Positions 20,464-29,932 of a stretch of 64,000 bases of DNA are shown here, piece after piece. The stretch lies in contig CANBWO010000007.1 in the NCBI GenBank assembly GCA_947373155.1, forward strand, positions 1-64,000. The letters run 5' to 3'. A program made the position numbers and the translations under genes. Below the pieces are notes generated by a model. The model was not told the origin of the DNA. It was given only the letters and a program-made list of their open reading frames with translations, and made no database searches. The stretch is from Microbacteriaceae bacterium (GTDB lineage: Bacteria; Actinomycetota; Actinomycetes; Actinomycetales; Microbacteriaceae). Numbering within the stretch: the stretch's first letter is position 1; every line of letters begins with the position of its first letter.

Positions 20464-21676
20464 AGTACAGCGCCCGGGAGCCGCCAAGCGCGGCAAGGGC
20501 TCAAAAGTAGGCAGTGGAGGAAATGGCAAGCAGGCTCTTGAGGGCCGCGGACCAACCCCAAAGGCAGAAGACCGTAAGGGGCACCCAAAGCAAAAAGCAG
20601 CCGCTCGTCGCGAGAAGGCAAAGGCATTTGGTGTAATCGCACCGATCAAGGGTCTTCGCGGTGCGGCTCGTGCCGAAGTACAAGATGCCAACAACCGCGT
20701 AATTAGTCGCAGCGGCGGAAACGTTGTTGTGGCTGCGCCAACCGAAGGCCGCAGCGCGGCTCCGGCAGGCCGTTCAGCAGCTGGTCGTTCCACCGGTCGT
20801 TCTGGTGGTGCCGGCGTTGGCATGAAGCGTGGCGAGTACTTGGCGCCATCGGCTCGTACCGCGGGTTCCGCAGGTGCTGCTGGTCGTAACACTCAGCGCG
20901 TTGCAAAGGCGGAGAACGCTTCGGAAACCCTCAGTGGTCGTAACTCGGTCCTTGAGGCACTTCGCGCCAAGATTCCAGCAACCGCCATGTACCTCGCCAT
21001 TCGTATCGAGATGGACGACCGCGTAAAAGAGGCAATCACCATTGCCAACGCTCGTCAGATTCCGATTCACGAAATCACTCGCCCAGAAATCGACCGCATG
21101 ACCGGCATGGATGCGGTTCACCAGGGAATCGCTCTTTCGGTGCCGCCATACAACTATGCACACCCAATGGAAATGCTCGACAAGATTCTGAGCCGTGGAC
21201 AGCAGCCGCTTTTGGTAGCTCTAGACGGCATCACCGATCCTCGTAACCTGGGTGCCATCATTCGTTCCGTGGCCGCTTTTGGTGGCCAGGGTGTAATCCT
21301 GCCGCAGCGTCGCTCTACCGGAGTGACCGCATCGGCTTGGAAGACCTCCGCCGGCGCCGCAGCTCGTATCCCAGTAGCTCTTGCCGGAAACCTAACCACC
21401 ACCTTGAAGGAATTCAAGAAGCGTGGAGTGTTTGTGGTTGGCCTAGACGGCGACGGCGATATGTCGCTTCCTAACTTTGACCTAGCAACATCGCCACTAC
21501 TTTTGGTGGTTGGCTCCGAGGGTAAGGGGCTTTCCCGCCTAGTTACCGAGAACTGTGATGCCATTTTGAGCATTCCTATTCACGGCGACACCGAGTCGCT
21601 CAATGCCGGAATCGCAGCATCGGTTTCGCTATACGAGGTTGCCAAGCGCCGCTTAGAAGCCGGCCGCAAGCTCTAA
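20456..21676 (+). CDS. rlmB: 23S rRNA 2'-O-methyltransferase RlmB-like (SpoU family) with long basic N-terminal extension
   Basis: SpoU core GITDPRNLGAIIRSVAAFGGQGVILPQRRS...VVGSEGKGLSRLV...IPIHGDTESLNAGIAASVSLYE; N-terminal low-complexity K/R/A/G-rich extension. Confidence 0.9.
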   Translation: MAKVQRPGAAKRGKGSKVGSGGNGKQALEGRGPTPKAEDRKGHPKQKAAARREKAKAFGVIAPIKGLRGAARAEVQDANNRVISRSGGNVVVAAPTEGRSAAPAGRSAAGRSTGRSGGAGVGMKRGEYLAPSARTAGSAGAAGRNTQRVAKAENASETLSGRNSVLEALRAKIPATAMYLAIRIEMDDRVKEAITIANARQIPIHEITRPEIDRMTGMDAVHQGIALSVPPYNYAHPMEMLDKILSRGQQPLLVALDGITDPRNLGAIIRSVAAFGGQGVILPQRRSTGVTASAWKTSAGAAARIPVALAGNLTTTLKEFKKRGVFVVGLDGDGDMSLPNFDLATSPLLLVVGSEGKGLSRLVTENCDAILSIPIHGDTESLNAGIAASVSLYEVAKRRLEAGRKL

Positions 21677-21689
21677 CCAAGCCAAACAA

Positions 21690-21726
21690 AATGCCCTGCG
21701 GATAAATCTGCAGGGCATTTTGCAAT
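21690..21726. terminator. Intrinsic terminator between convergent rlmB and DUF4032 genes
   Basis: aaaatgccctgcggataaatctgcagggcatttt. Confidence 0.75.
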
Positions 21727-21733
21727 TCTTGCT

Positions 21734-23044
21734 CTAGACCAAATCGCGCCAATCAATTTCGTCGTCATCAATTACGGTGATGGTCCCGGTTGGTACCGGA
21801 TCCGGCAGGTTGATTGATCCCGTGGTGTTTGGCATGATCAGGGCTTCTTCATCGCGGCGATTCGAAAGTACGTTGGTCACGTAGTGTTGCACGGCCTGGG
21901 CCATGCTCACGTCGCCTTCGCGTTCTTCGCTCATGTACCAGCGGTGTTCCAAAACCTGGTGATAAATCTCGGCAGGTTCCAGCTTGCCCGTAAGTTCCTT
22001 GGGAATGGCCAAAATCACCGGCTCAAAGCTGTGGCTCAACCACTCGTGCGCCAAAACCTCTTCGTCTATTCCAAGGCGTTTGTGTTCCACCTTGTACTGG
22101 TCAAGGTCGTTCAACAGCCTGCGGGCCTGGTTTTCCTCAACGTCAAGCCCGGTAAGACGCAGCAAACGACGACCATGGTGTCCAGCATCTACCACCTTGG
22201 GTTGAATTCGCACCTTGGTGCCGGCCGCGGTGGTTTCAATGGAGAGTTCTTCGATATCAAAGCCAAGCTCATTGAGTCTTTTTACCCGGTGGCTGATCTT
22301 CCAACGTTCACTGGCATCTATGACCTGGGCGCTGGTTAGTTCACTCCAGAGTTCGCGATATGCGCTCACAATTCGGTCGCTAATCACCACCGGATCAAGT
22401 CCAGATGAGGCGTGATTGCTGGCCATTAGGTCCATCAGTTCACCAGCGATGTTTACACGTGCGATCTCGAGGTCGTTCTCTCGCTGCCCGTTGCTCAGCC
22501 CCGACTCGTAAAGATGCCCGGTCTCGGCATCTACCAGGTAGGCCGCAAAGGCTCCGGCATCGCGGCGGAACAAGGTATTACTAAGGCTCACATCGCCCCA
22601 GAAAAAACCAGCGATGTGCAGGCGCACTAGCAGAAGCGCCAGAGCATCAACGAGCCTGGTGGCGGTGTCGTGCCTAAGCCCTTGGCTCCACATTGCTCGG
22701 TAAGGCAGGCTGAACTTGAGGTGCCGGGTGACCAAAACGGCTAGCAGTGGCTCGCCCTCCGGGGTGGCGCGGCCGCTGATAATGGCAAACGGTTCCACGC
22801 AAGGCACATCTAACTTGATTAGATTCTTGAGCATTTCGTACTCTCGCTTGGCGAGTTCCGGAAGCGTCTCCTTGATGGCGATTACGTAGTCGCCAAGGTG
22901 GGCAAAGCGCACAGTATGGCGACTTAGACCCTTTGGTAGGGCAGCGATGTTCTCTGCCGGCCATTCGTCTAAAGGCAAATGCCACGGTAGATCCAGCAGT
23001 GCTGGTTCTACCGTGGCAGCCGTTATTGAAAGATTAGAAGTCAT
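21734..23044 (-). CDS. DUF4032 domain-containing protein (kinase-like fold)
   Basis: LVRLHIAGFFWGDVSLSNTLFRRDAGAFAAYLVDAETGHLY kinase-like catalytic loop; typical DUF4032 architecture. Confidence 0.8.
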   Translation of the reverse strand: MTSNLSITAATVEPALLDLPWHLPLDEWPAENIAALPKGLSRHTVRFAHLGDYVIAIKETLPELAKREYEMLKNLIKLDVPCVEPFAIISGRATPEGEPLLAVLVTRHLKFSLPYRAMWSQGLRHDTATRLVDALALLLVRLHIAGFFWGDVSLSNTLFRRDAGAFAAYLVDAETGHLYESGLSNGQRENDLEIARVNIAGELMDLMASNHASSGLDPVVISDRIVSAYRELWSELTSAQVIDASERWKISHRVKRLNELGFDIEELSIETTAAGTKVRIQPKVVDAGHHGRRLLRLTGLDVEENQARRLLNDLDQYKVEHKRLGIDEEVLAHEWLSHSFEPVILAIPKELTGKLEPAEIYHQVLEHRWYMSEEREGDVSMAQAVQHYVTNVLSNRRDEEALIMPNTTGSINLPDPVPTGTITVIDDDEIDWRDLV

Positions 23045-23075
23045 GTAACTTCAGATCCATCGATACTTTTGATAC

Positions 23076-24152
23076 TTAGTTCAGGCGCAGACCCGACTCA
23101 ACATCAAAGATGTGAGTGATTCCACCCTGAGGCTTCAGGGTAACGGTGTCGCCAGCGTGTGGGTGGTCGGTGCCGTGAACACGAGCAACAACCTCAACTG
23201 AAGCGCCCTCAACGGTGGAGTTTCCGTAGATGAAGCCGTCGGCTCCAAGCTCTTCAACAACATCGATGCTTACGCTGATGCCCTCACCGTTGGTGACGAT
23301 TAGGTCCTCTGGGCGAAGACCCACGGTTAGCTTGGTTGCGTTGGTCTTGCCAAGCACGTCTGCTGGAACCGGGATAACTACGTTTCCAAACTGAACGCCA
23401 CCATTGACGATAGGAAGCTGGATTAGGTTCATGGCTGGGGAGCCGATGAAGCCTGCAACGAATACGTTGGCTGGGCGCTCGTAAAGGTTACGAGGGGTGT
23501 CAACCTGCTGAAGTAGGCCGTCCTTTAGAACAGCTACGCGGTCTCCCATGGTCATTGCCTCAACCTGGTCGTGGGTAACGTAAACGGTGGTTACGCCAAG
23601 ACGACGCTGAAGCGAAGCGATCTGGGTACGGGTCTGGACACGAAGCTTGGCGTCTAGGTTCGATAGTGGCTCATCCATGAGGAATACCTGTGGCTTACGA
23701 ACAATGGCACGGCCCATGGCAACGCGCTGACGCTGACCACCCGAAAGTGCCTTTGGCTTGCGGCCAAGGTATGGCTCTAGGTCTAGAAGCTTGGCTGCCT
23801 CAAGAACGCGCTCGGCGCGCTCTTCCTTGCTAACTCCAGCAATCTTTAGCGCAAAGCCCATGTTCTCTGCAACGGTCATGTGAGGGTACAACGCGTAGTT
23901 CTGGAAAACCATTGCGATGTCGCGGTCCTTAGGAGGTACGTCGGTTACGTCGCGGTCGCCAATCAGAATGCGACCCTCGTTTACGTCCTCTAGTCCGGCT
24001 AGCATGCGCAGCGAGGTGGACTTGCCACAACCCGAAGGGCCTACTAGAACTAGGAATTCGCCATCGGCGATTTCGATGTTTAGCTTGTCAACTGCCGCGC
24101 GAGCGGTGCCAGGGTAAAGGCGAGTTGCAGCCTCAAATGTTACTGATGCCAT
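23076..24152 (-). CDS. ABC transporter ATP-binding protein (UgpC/MsmK-type, MalK-like)
   Basis: Walker A GPSGCGKST, LSGGQRQRVAMGRAIVRKPQVFLMDEPLSNLDAKLR; C-terminal TOBE region. Confidence 0.9.
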   Translation of the reverse strand: MASVTFEAATRLYPGTARAAVDKLNIEIADGEFLVLVGPSGCGKSTSLRMLAGLEDVNEGRILIGDRDVTDVPPKDRDIAMVFQNYALYPHMTVAENMGFALKIAGVSKEERAERVLEAAKLLDLEPYLGRKPKALSGGQRQRVAMGRAIVRKPQVFLMDEPLSNLDAKLRVQTRTQIASLQRRLGVTTVYVTHDQVEAMTMGDRVAVLKDGLLQQVDTPRNLYERPANVFVAGFIGSPAMNLIQLPIVNGGVQFGNVVIPVPADVLGKTNATKLTVGLRPEDLIVTNGEGISVSIDVVEELGADGFIYGNSTVEGASVEVVARVHGTDHPHAGDTVTLKPQGGITHIFDVESGLRLN

Positions 24153-24328
24153 TTTTATTTATCTCTTTCATCGGCAGGTACGTGCCGAACGATCCGTAGT
24201 GAAAAGTGCTCATGGCTAGTGCCAAGAACCTATTTATTATCCCAGTAATGCTGCTTGGTATATCATTAGAAAGGTAACTAGGCCATAACTATCGGGTCAC
24301 GGTTTACCCCCTAATCATTGAGGAAGAC

Positions 24329-25204
24329 ATGTCTCCAAACGAATCACGTCAAACTCGCGCGGAACAGCGTGAAGCCACCCGCCAGAAAGCCCGCGAAATG
24401 CGCGAGGCCAGCGCTCGCAAGGAACGCAACCGTAGCCTGTTTATCAGGCTTGGCGTTGTGGCTGGCCTTTTGATTATTGTTGCCATTATTTCCACCGCAA
24501 TCATCACTGGAACCGCCAAGAATGCCAGTGGTAAGGGCACCCCTGCCAACATGATTTACGACAACGGCATCAAGATTGGCACCAACCTTGAGGCGTTCAC
24601 CGCCGACCAAACTCCAGCTCCAAACCCAAACGCGGGTGTTGGTTCAAACGGCCAGGTGCCAAACATTCAGGTTTATCTGGACTACCAGTGCCCGATTTGC
24701 CAGATTTTTGAGGCTGGCAACTCAGATCAGATTCGCAGTCTGGTCAGCAAGGGTGCCGCAACCGTCGAGATCCACCCACTATCGTTCCTAGACCACTCTT
24801 CGCCAAACGCTTACTCAAGCCGCGCGGAGAACGCAGCTCTCTGTGTTGCCACCTACAGCCCGAACCAGTTCTTCGATTTCAACGCTCTTTTGTTCAAGCA
24901 CCAGAATGCTGAGAACACCGCGGGACCAGAAAATTCTGAGCTGATTCAGCGCACCACCGAGGTCAAAGTCAGCAACGCCTCCAAGATTGCAGACTGCATT
25001 AACTCAAAGGCCTATGGAAAGTGGATTAGCGACACCACCGCAACCGTAATCAACCCGAAGTACACCGTGAAGGGCACAAACATTACCGTTGGAGGCACTC
25101 CTGTGGTGGTGGTAAACGGTCAGCAGTACAGCCCGGCTACCGTTGCCGAGCTAGGCGATCCAGCTCGCTTTGCTCAGTTCTTCCAGCAGGCATCAAAGAA
25201 GTAA
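24329..25204 (+). CDS. Membrane-anchored DsbA-family thioredoxin-like protein
   Basis: N-terminal TM; YLDYQCPICQIFEAGN CxxC; DsbA-type C-terminal GTPVVVVNGQQ. Confidence 0.88.
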   Translation: MSPNESRQTRAEQREATRQKAREMREASARKERNRSLFIRLGVVAGLLIIVAIISTAIITGTAKNASGKGTPANMIYDNGIKIGTNLEAFTADQTPAPNPNAGVGSNGQVPNIQVYLDYQCPICQIFEAGNSDQIRSLVSKGAATVEIHPLSFLDHSSPNAYSSRAENAALCVATYSPNQFFDFNALLFKHQNAENTAGPENSELIQRTTEVKVSNASKIADCINSKAYGKWISDTTATVINPKYTVKGTNITVGGTPVVVVNGQQYSPATVAELGDPARFAQFFQQASKK

Positions 25205-25277
25205 TTTTTGAAAAACTAAAATGGTCGAACCACATAAGGTTCGACCCTTTTAGTTTGCCTAAGCTAACTCGTTGCCG

Positions 25278-25646
25278 CTAACTCGTTGCCTCGCGGCTCA
25301 TTAGGCCAATCTGATTGCCTTCGCTGTCTTCTATAAAGGCCAACCATTCGTTCCCCGGGGTGTCGAAAAGACCATCGGGGTCTGGGAAAACCACGTGTGG
25401 TTCACTGCTCACTTTGATGCCGGCGGCGCGCCAAACCTCTATTTGCGTTCGCACGTCTGGCACTTCTAGGTACACCACCGTGTTGGCCGAGTTCACGTCT
25501 AGGAACAATCGCACACCGGCAAGGTCAAAGAAAGCAAAGCCGGGTGGGTTGAAAACAGCGATGGGCATGGCTCCAAGCAAGTTTTTGTAAAACGCTGCTG
25601 CGCGGTCTATGTCTATGGCCTTAAGGCCCATTTGCCTAAACTTCAT
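25278..25646 (-). CDS. VOC family (glyoxalase/bleomycin resistance) protein
   Basis: KFRQMGLKAIDIDRAAAFYKNLLG; VYLEVPDV; WLAFIEDSEGNQIGLM. Confidence 0.85.
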   Translation of the reverse strand: MKFRQMGLKAIDIDRAAAFYKNLLGAMPIAVFNPPGFAFFDLAGVRLFLDVNSANTVVYLEVPDVRTQIEVWRAAGIKVSSEPHVVFPDPDGLFDTPGNEWLAFIEDSEGNQIGLMSREATS

Positions 25647-25655
25647 ACCAATAAT

Positions 25656-25853
25656 CTAGCTGCGATGGATGATCGAAACCAAGAAGTGCCAGCCGAACCA
25701 CCACCAAGCCAAAATCAACCCCAATCGGGTTCCTCTGTAGTGCAATATTCGGTGGAAAAATTCGCTCAGCGATGCCACCGAACCTCCGTTGCCTCTGGTG
25801 GTGTACCAGAGGACTACAGCCAATAGCAGCATCAGAAGGTAACCGGCTACCAT
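25656..25853 (-). CDS. DUF6186-like small membrane protein
   Basis: MVAGYLLMLLLAVVLWYTTRGNGGSVASLSEFFHRILHYRGTRLGLILAWWWFGWHFLVSIIHRS within the longer 25656-26066 ORF. Confidence 0.65.
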   Translation of the reverse strand: MVAGYLLMLLLAVVLWYTTRGNGGSVASLSEFFHRILHYRGTRLGLILAWWWFGWHFLVSIIHRS

Positions 25854-25864
25854 GATGAACTGAC

Positions 25865-26443
25865 TCAAGGGCGCCGTCCAATCCTGATCAGGCTCAGACC
25901 CACCAAAACCCATACGGCAACAAAGCCGGCCTGTCCAAGAATGCTGTCTAGCAGCGGCACAATGAGGATTGAGATAGTGGGAAAACCCGTGTGAGTGTTG
26001 TGAAGCTGCCCCAAGATATTGGCACTGAACTCCCAAATGCAGGTGAGCACTGCCCAAGACACCCAAAGCAATCGGGCGCGTTTCACGCGTTGCGTCGGGG
26101 GTTTTTTGGGCCCTCTGTGGGTTCCCCAGGCCAGCAGAATTGCCGCGGGCAGAACCAACAAAAGTAAAACTGTTGTTTCTAACGAATGCTTTGGAAACAA
26201 AACCAGCAAAATGCCAACAAACACAAATACCAGGCTAAGTTGCAGGTTTGAAATCTTGCGCGTGGTTCGCAGGTCCCAGCTCTCTGGAACAAAACCAGCC
26301 GCCACGATAATCGCGGTACCCAAAGTAAAAATAACGGTGTCGCCAAGTGAGCCACGAAAAATCTGCAGTCCAGCGGTTAAAGCGAAGGCCACCACCCAGA
26401 GGCTAACTGAGTGGTGACCTTCTTTTTGCATATCCATGAGCAT
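25865..26443 (-). CDS. Multi-pass membrane protein (hypothetical)
   Basis: 192 aa with about 5-6 hydrophobic segments; start MLMDMQKEGHHSVSLW. Confidence 0.65.
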   Translation of the reverse strand: MLMDMQKEGHHSVSLWVVAFALTAGLQIFRGSLGDTVIFTLGTAIIVAAGFVPESWDLRTTRKISNLQLSLVFVFVGILLVLFPKHSLETTVLLLLVLPAAILLAWGTHRGPKKPPTQRVKRARLLWVSWAVLTCIWEFSANILGQLHNTHTGFPTISILIVPLLDSILGQAGFVAVWVLVGLSLIRIGRRP

Positions 26444-26556
26444 ACCTTTCTAGGGGTGGCAGGCTCAGTTATGCGGGCTAACCAGAGAAATGTCAGTTCG
26501 CTCTGGTCAAGCACCGTTTCGAACTACCGCTAATTCAAAACGATGCGGGCTTGGGG

Positions 26557-26982
26557 TTATGGAATCGCACTGCAATCTGCCGCACGGTTGGTATCACCGG
26601 TGTTCACATACTTGGTGGCAAATGTGGAATCCTTGTAGACGCCAATGACAGGGTTTGGATACGATCTCCAGTCGAGCGAAATCGCGTATGTCCTATCACG
26701 GGTATCTAGTGACACCATGTAACCGCCCGTAGTGAGGTCGGTGATACTTGGGTAACTCGAAGGTGTGGTTAGACCACTGATCGTTTGGTCGCTAACCCAA
26801 GAGTTAGAGGCCACAAAAACAGTGTTCCAATCTGCCTGGCAAGTCTTCACCATTGCATTTTTCAGTGTGGCTCCCACGCTAATGCTTACAATGGCGCTGA
26901 GGATGCCAAGGATTACCACGGTAACCAGGAGCTCAACCAATGTGAGTCCGGCGTCCGTGCGCTTAAGTAATACCTTGTACAT
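26557..26982 (-). CDS. Type IV pilin-like prepilin
   Basis: Class III signal: DAGLTLVELLVTVVILGILSAIVSISVG. Confidence 0.88.
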   Translation of the reverse strand: MYKVLLKRTDAGLTLVELLVTVVILGILSAIVSISVGATLKNAMVKTCQADWNTVFVASNSWVSDQTISGLTTPSSYPSITDLTTGGYMVSLDTRDRTYAISLDWRSYPNPVIGVYKDSTFATKYVNTGDTNRAADCSAIP

Positions 26983-27005
26983 CTCTCAGGCCTCTTGTCT
27001 GCTTA

Positions 27006-29087
27006 TTAGTGGGTAGGGGCTACAACGCGGCTAAGGATGCTGTAGTCGCTTCCAATGCGGTTGGTGTAGCCGAACTTGTCATCGATGGCAACGTTTACCG
27101 CACCGATGAAGGTGTGTGCACCGTTCACCTTGTGGGTCTCGTCGTACATCTTTAGCTGAACCTGACGCTCACCAGAGTGGAGGTTCTGGCTCTGCATGCT
27201 TAGCGGGGCTAGGTCCTCTCCATCCTTGACGGCACCAATCTTGATCGACATCGACTTGAATACAGCTCCGTGGCCCCAGGTCGACTTGACGTGAGCGGAC
27301 TGGAACAAGTGAGCCGACGAAGCAGGTGCGTAGCAGCTTCCCTCGAAGTTCACATCGGTGATACCGGTCTGAGCCTTGAAGTCATCGCGGTCCTCGGTCT
27401 GGGTCGAACGCTTAGATTCAGTCTTACGACGCTCATCGCGGTAAGCCTTGCTCTTTGAGTCAGATCCCTTCTCAAGAGAAGCAACTTCTGCATCGGTTGC
27501 CGAGTGTCCAAGGTGCTTGGTAGCCAAAGTGCGCTTCTCGGCTGCACTTAGGTTTCCAGCGTCGTCGTCACCCTCATTGTCGTAAGACGATGGGTTGGCG
27601 TCGTATGCAGCAACACTTGCCGAGTTCTCGTCATCCATGTAGATGAAGTCGCTGGTACCAGCGCTGTTGGTGTGCTTGCTACCGTTGCTGTCGATTTCGT
27701 TCCACGAGAAGTCATCGCCCGCAAGTAGCTTGTTAGGAGCAGCACAGGCGTGTGCCTGGTTCTCGTAGTTAGCGTTCAGCGTGGTTGGGTCGCAGAACCA
27801 AGCCTTGGTTTCACCAATGCGAAGGAACGACTGGTCGGCAAACTGAAGCTGAGCTCCAGGAAGCTTGGTGTCACAGCCAACGATGCGCGAACCGGACTCC
27901 GATGGAACACCGCTCGAGAAACGGATGCCCTTCTTTAGGTACAGCTCGTAACGAGGAGAGGTTGCTCCGTTTGGCTGAAGACGGAAGACGCCAGCCTTGT
28001 CGGTTTTCATCGATGAACCATCGAATGCAGCGAATACGATCGGCGCATTGATTGCGGCACAAGCGGTTACCAGGCTGTTGATGGTCGACAACTTGGTGTC
28101 GTCGATCCAGCCGTAGTAGTTGCCCTTGCTGGTGGTGTACTTGGAGGTGTTAACCCAGACAGCCTTTAGAGTGTGGCTGGCCTTGTCTCCACCGGTCCAG
28201 GTGCGGCTCACCAGGTTGCTAGTGCTGCGGCAGTCACCGCTGATCGAAACCAGCGTGGCATTGTTCTTCACACCAGATGCGCCGTTCACGGTTGGAGCTT
28301 TGTCCAACTTAGAGTTTTCGGTCTTCTGGTAGAACTGCTGAGTGCTGTTAGGCGAAGTCGCATTTGCATCGCTTGGGGCAATTGGCGCAACTGGAGCAGG
28401 CTGAGAACTCTGGCCATTTCCGTTATTCACTGAGGCGCTCACAATTGGAGTTCCGCCGGTGAAGTTGTTGTTACCCGAGGTTGGAGCAATGACCTGAGTT
28501 GGGTTTGATCCCGAACCCGAGTTAAGCTGCAAGGTACATCCGTTGACACCGGTTACAAGTGCGGTGGAGAGGTAGAAACCACCGGCAACCTTGATGGTGC
28601 CCTGGGTGCTACAAGGATTGCTTCCGTTAGGAACAATCGCAAGACCGCCGTCTACACCAACAACACAGCTACTGCCACAGTTGGTGCCGGTTCCGGTTAG
28701 AACAAACGAGGCCAACGGACCAGTCACACCGCTGCTTGCGGACTGAGTACAGCTGATGCTGACTACGGTTCCGCTTGCGGTGGTGTAGCTGAGGTTTGCG
28801 TTGGAGCAGTCGGTCGCACCTGCAGCATTGGTAACTGCGGTAGCACCGAGGTACTGTCCAGGGGAGTTTAGAACTGCGAGCGCGGCTTCAAGAGCCGAAT
28901 TCATGGTTGCTTCTTGGGCTTGGCCCTTAGCAATAGTCGAGTCAACCGCTTTGGAACTTGATGCTGTGAACAGGAACACCGAACTGAGCCAGAGGCTCAG
29001 AAAGACGACCATGAGCAGCACAAGCGCAAGCGCGGCACCCGAATCTGACTTCCCTTTCAGGAAAGCCGTATTCTTTAGGTTCTTCAT
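27006..29087 (-). CDS. Large PilX-like pilus-associated protein (693 aa)
   Basis: N-terminal SDSGAALALVLLMVVFLSLWLSSVFLFTASSSKAVDSTIAKGQAQEA; located in the prepilin operon with ATGA overlap to the upstream gene. Confidence 0.65.
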   Translation of the reverse strand: MKNLKNTAFLKGKSDSGAALALVLLMVVFLSLWLSSVFLFTASSSKAVDSTIAKGQAQEATMNSALEAALAVLNSPGQYLGATAVTNAAGATDCSNANLSYTTASGTVVSISCTQSASSGVTGPLASFVLTGTGTNCGSSCVVGVDGGLAIVPNGSNPCSTQGTIKVAGGFYLSTALVTGVNGCTLQLNSGSGSNPTQVIAPTSGNNNFTGGTPIVSASVNNGNGQSSQPAPVAPIAPSDANATSPNSTQQFYQKTENSKLDKAPTVNGASGVKNNATLVSISGDCRSTSNLVSRTWTGGDKASHTLKAVWVNTSKYTTSKGNYYGWIDDTKLSTINSLVTACAAINAPIVFAAFDGSSMKTDKAGVFRLQPNGATSPRYELYLKKGIRFSSGVPSESGSRIVGCDTKLPGAQLQFADQSFLRIGETKAWFCDPTTLNANYENQAHACAAPNKLLAGDDFSWNEIDSNGSKHTNSAGTSDFIYMDDENSASVAAYDANPSSYDNEGDDDAGNLSAAEKRTLATKHLGHSATDAEVASLEKGSDSKSKAYRDERRKTESKRSTQTEDRDDFKAQTGITDVNFEGSCYAPASSAHLFQSAHVKSTWGHGAVFKSMSIKIGAVKDGEDLAPLSMQSQNLHSGERQVQLKMYDETHKVNGAHTFIGAVNVAIDDKFGYTNRIGSDYSILSRVVAPTH

Positions 29088-29932
29088 CAGTTATCGATCT
29101 TTCGTTTCATATTGGTTGTCAAGCTGTCACTGAATGTGACATCACTTTGGTTGATAGTCACTAGGTCGGCTTTGCCGGCCAGGTTCGTATCATTTTTCTG
29201 AAACGGCAAACGGAACGTGAACGCGGTAATACCCACGTTGCTCGTCGTTGCAGAAACTCCAGTTACAGCGCAGCTGGTCGCCTGACCGCTGCTGTTTGAG
29301 CAGATGACCTGAGTCTGTCCGCTAGCTTGGGTATAAAAGTTTTGACCAAAATTAATGATCTTGCGCTGGCTCGTGGAGCTAGCCAGGTCGGCGCTGCCAC
29401 CGGTGTCGGTGCAAGTGACGCGCCACATTGAGTATCCACCGGTAGTTGCCTCGTTGGCACGCATTTCGTAGCCCACCCAATAGTTCGTAGGCGTGGCGTA
29501 ACTGGCGCTGGTGGTGTTGATGGTGGTCTCGTTCAGAGTAAAGAGTGTGCGCACAAAGTTTGGATTTGCAACGGATGCGCCACGAGCATCGGTAGTGGTT
29601 GGAGAGACCCAGTTATCTGCGTTCTGTGTGGTCATCCAAGAAGAGCAAAGGCCAAAAGTCTGAGTGCGATCGGTTGGGTCTAGGGCAACCGGCGCGGCAT
29701 CCGAGTAAACGTTTACATCTAGGGCAGATCCAAAATCTGCACGCAGCTGCTGCACGTATCCGCCCACTATGTTCTGGGTCACCGCGTGCGAAACCGTGTT
29801 AGCCATTCCATTCGAGACATCGGCAGTTAACCGGAACAATGTGGCCGCCATGAGCGCGGTGACCACTGTGGCAACCAAGACCTCAACAAGGGTTAGTCCT
29901 GAATCCTGCGAAATTTGCGCGCTCATTAGCAC
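29087..29932 (-). CDS. Prepilin-type N-terminal cleavage/methylation domain protein
   Basis: SQDSGLTLVEVLVATVVTALMAATLFRLTADVS. Confidence 0.85.
   Translation of the reverse strand: MLMSAQISQDSGLTLVEVLVATVVTALMAATLFRLTADVSNGMANTVSHAVTQNIVGGYVQQLRADFGSALDVNVYSDAAPVALDPTDRTQTFGLCSSWMTTQNADNWVSPTTTDARGASVANPNFVRTLFTLNETTINTTSASYATPTNYWVGYEMRANEATTGGYSMWRVTCTDTGGSADLASSTSQRKIINFGQNFYTQASGQTQVICSNSSGQATSCAVTGVSATTSNVGITAFTFRLPFQKNDTNLAGKADLVTINQSDVTFSDSLTTNMKRKIDN

Noticed and set aside
20314-21163. Minus-strand ORFs opposite rlmB
   Set aside because: Compositional artefacts of the GC-rich low-complexity rlmB 5' region.
23076-24152. Incomplete sugar ABC transporter as evidence of gene loss
   Set aside because: Stand-alone UgpC/MsmK-type ATPases shared among several transporters are common in actinobacteria.
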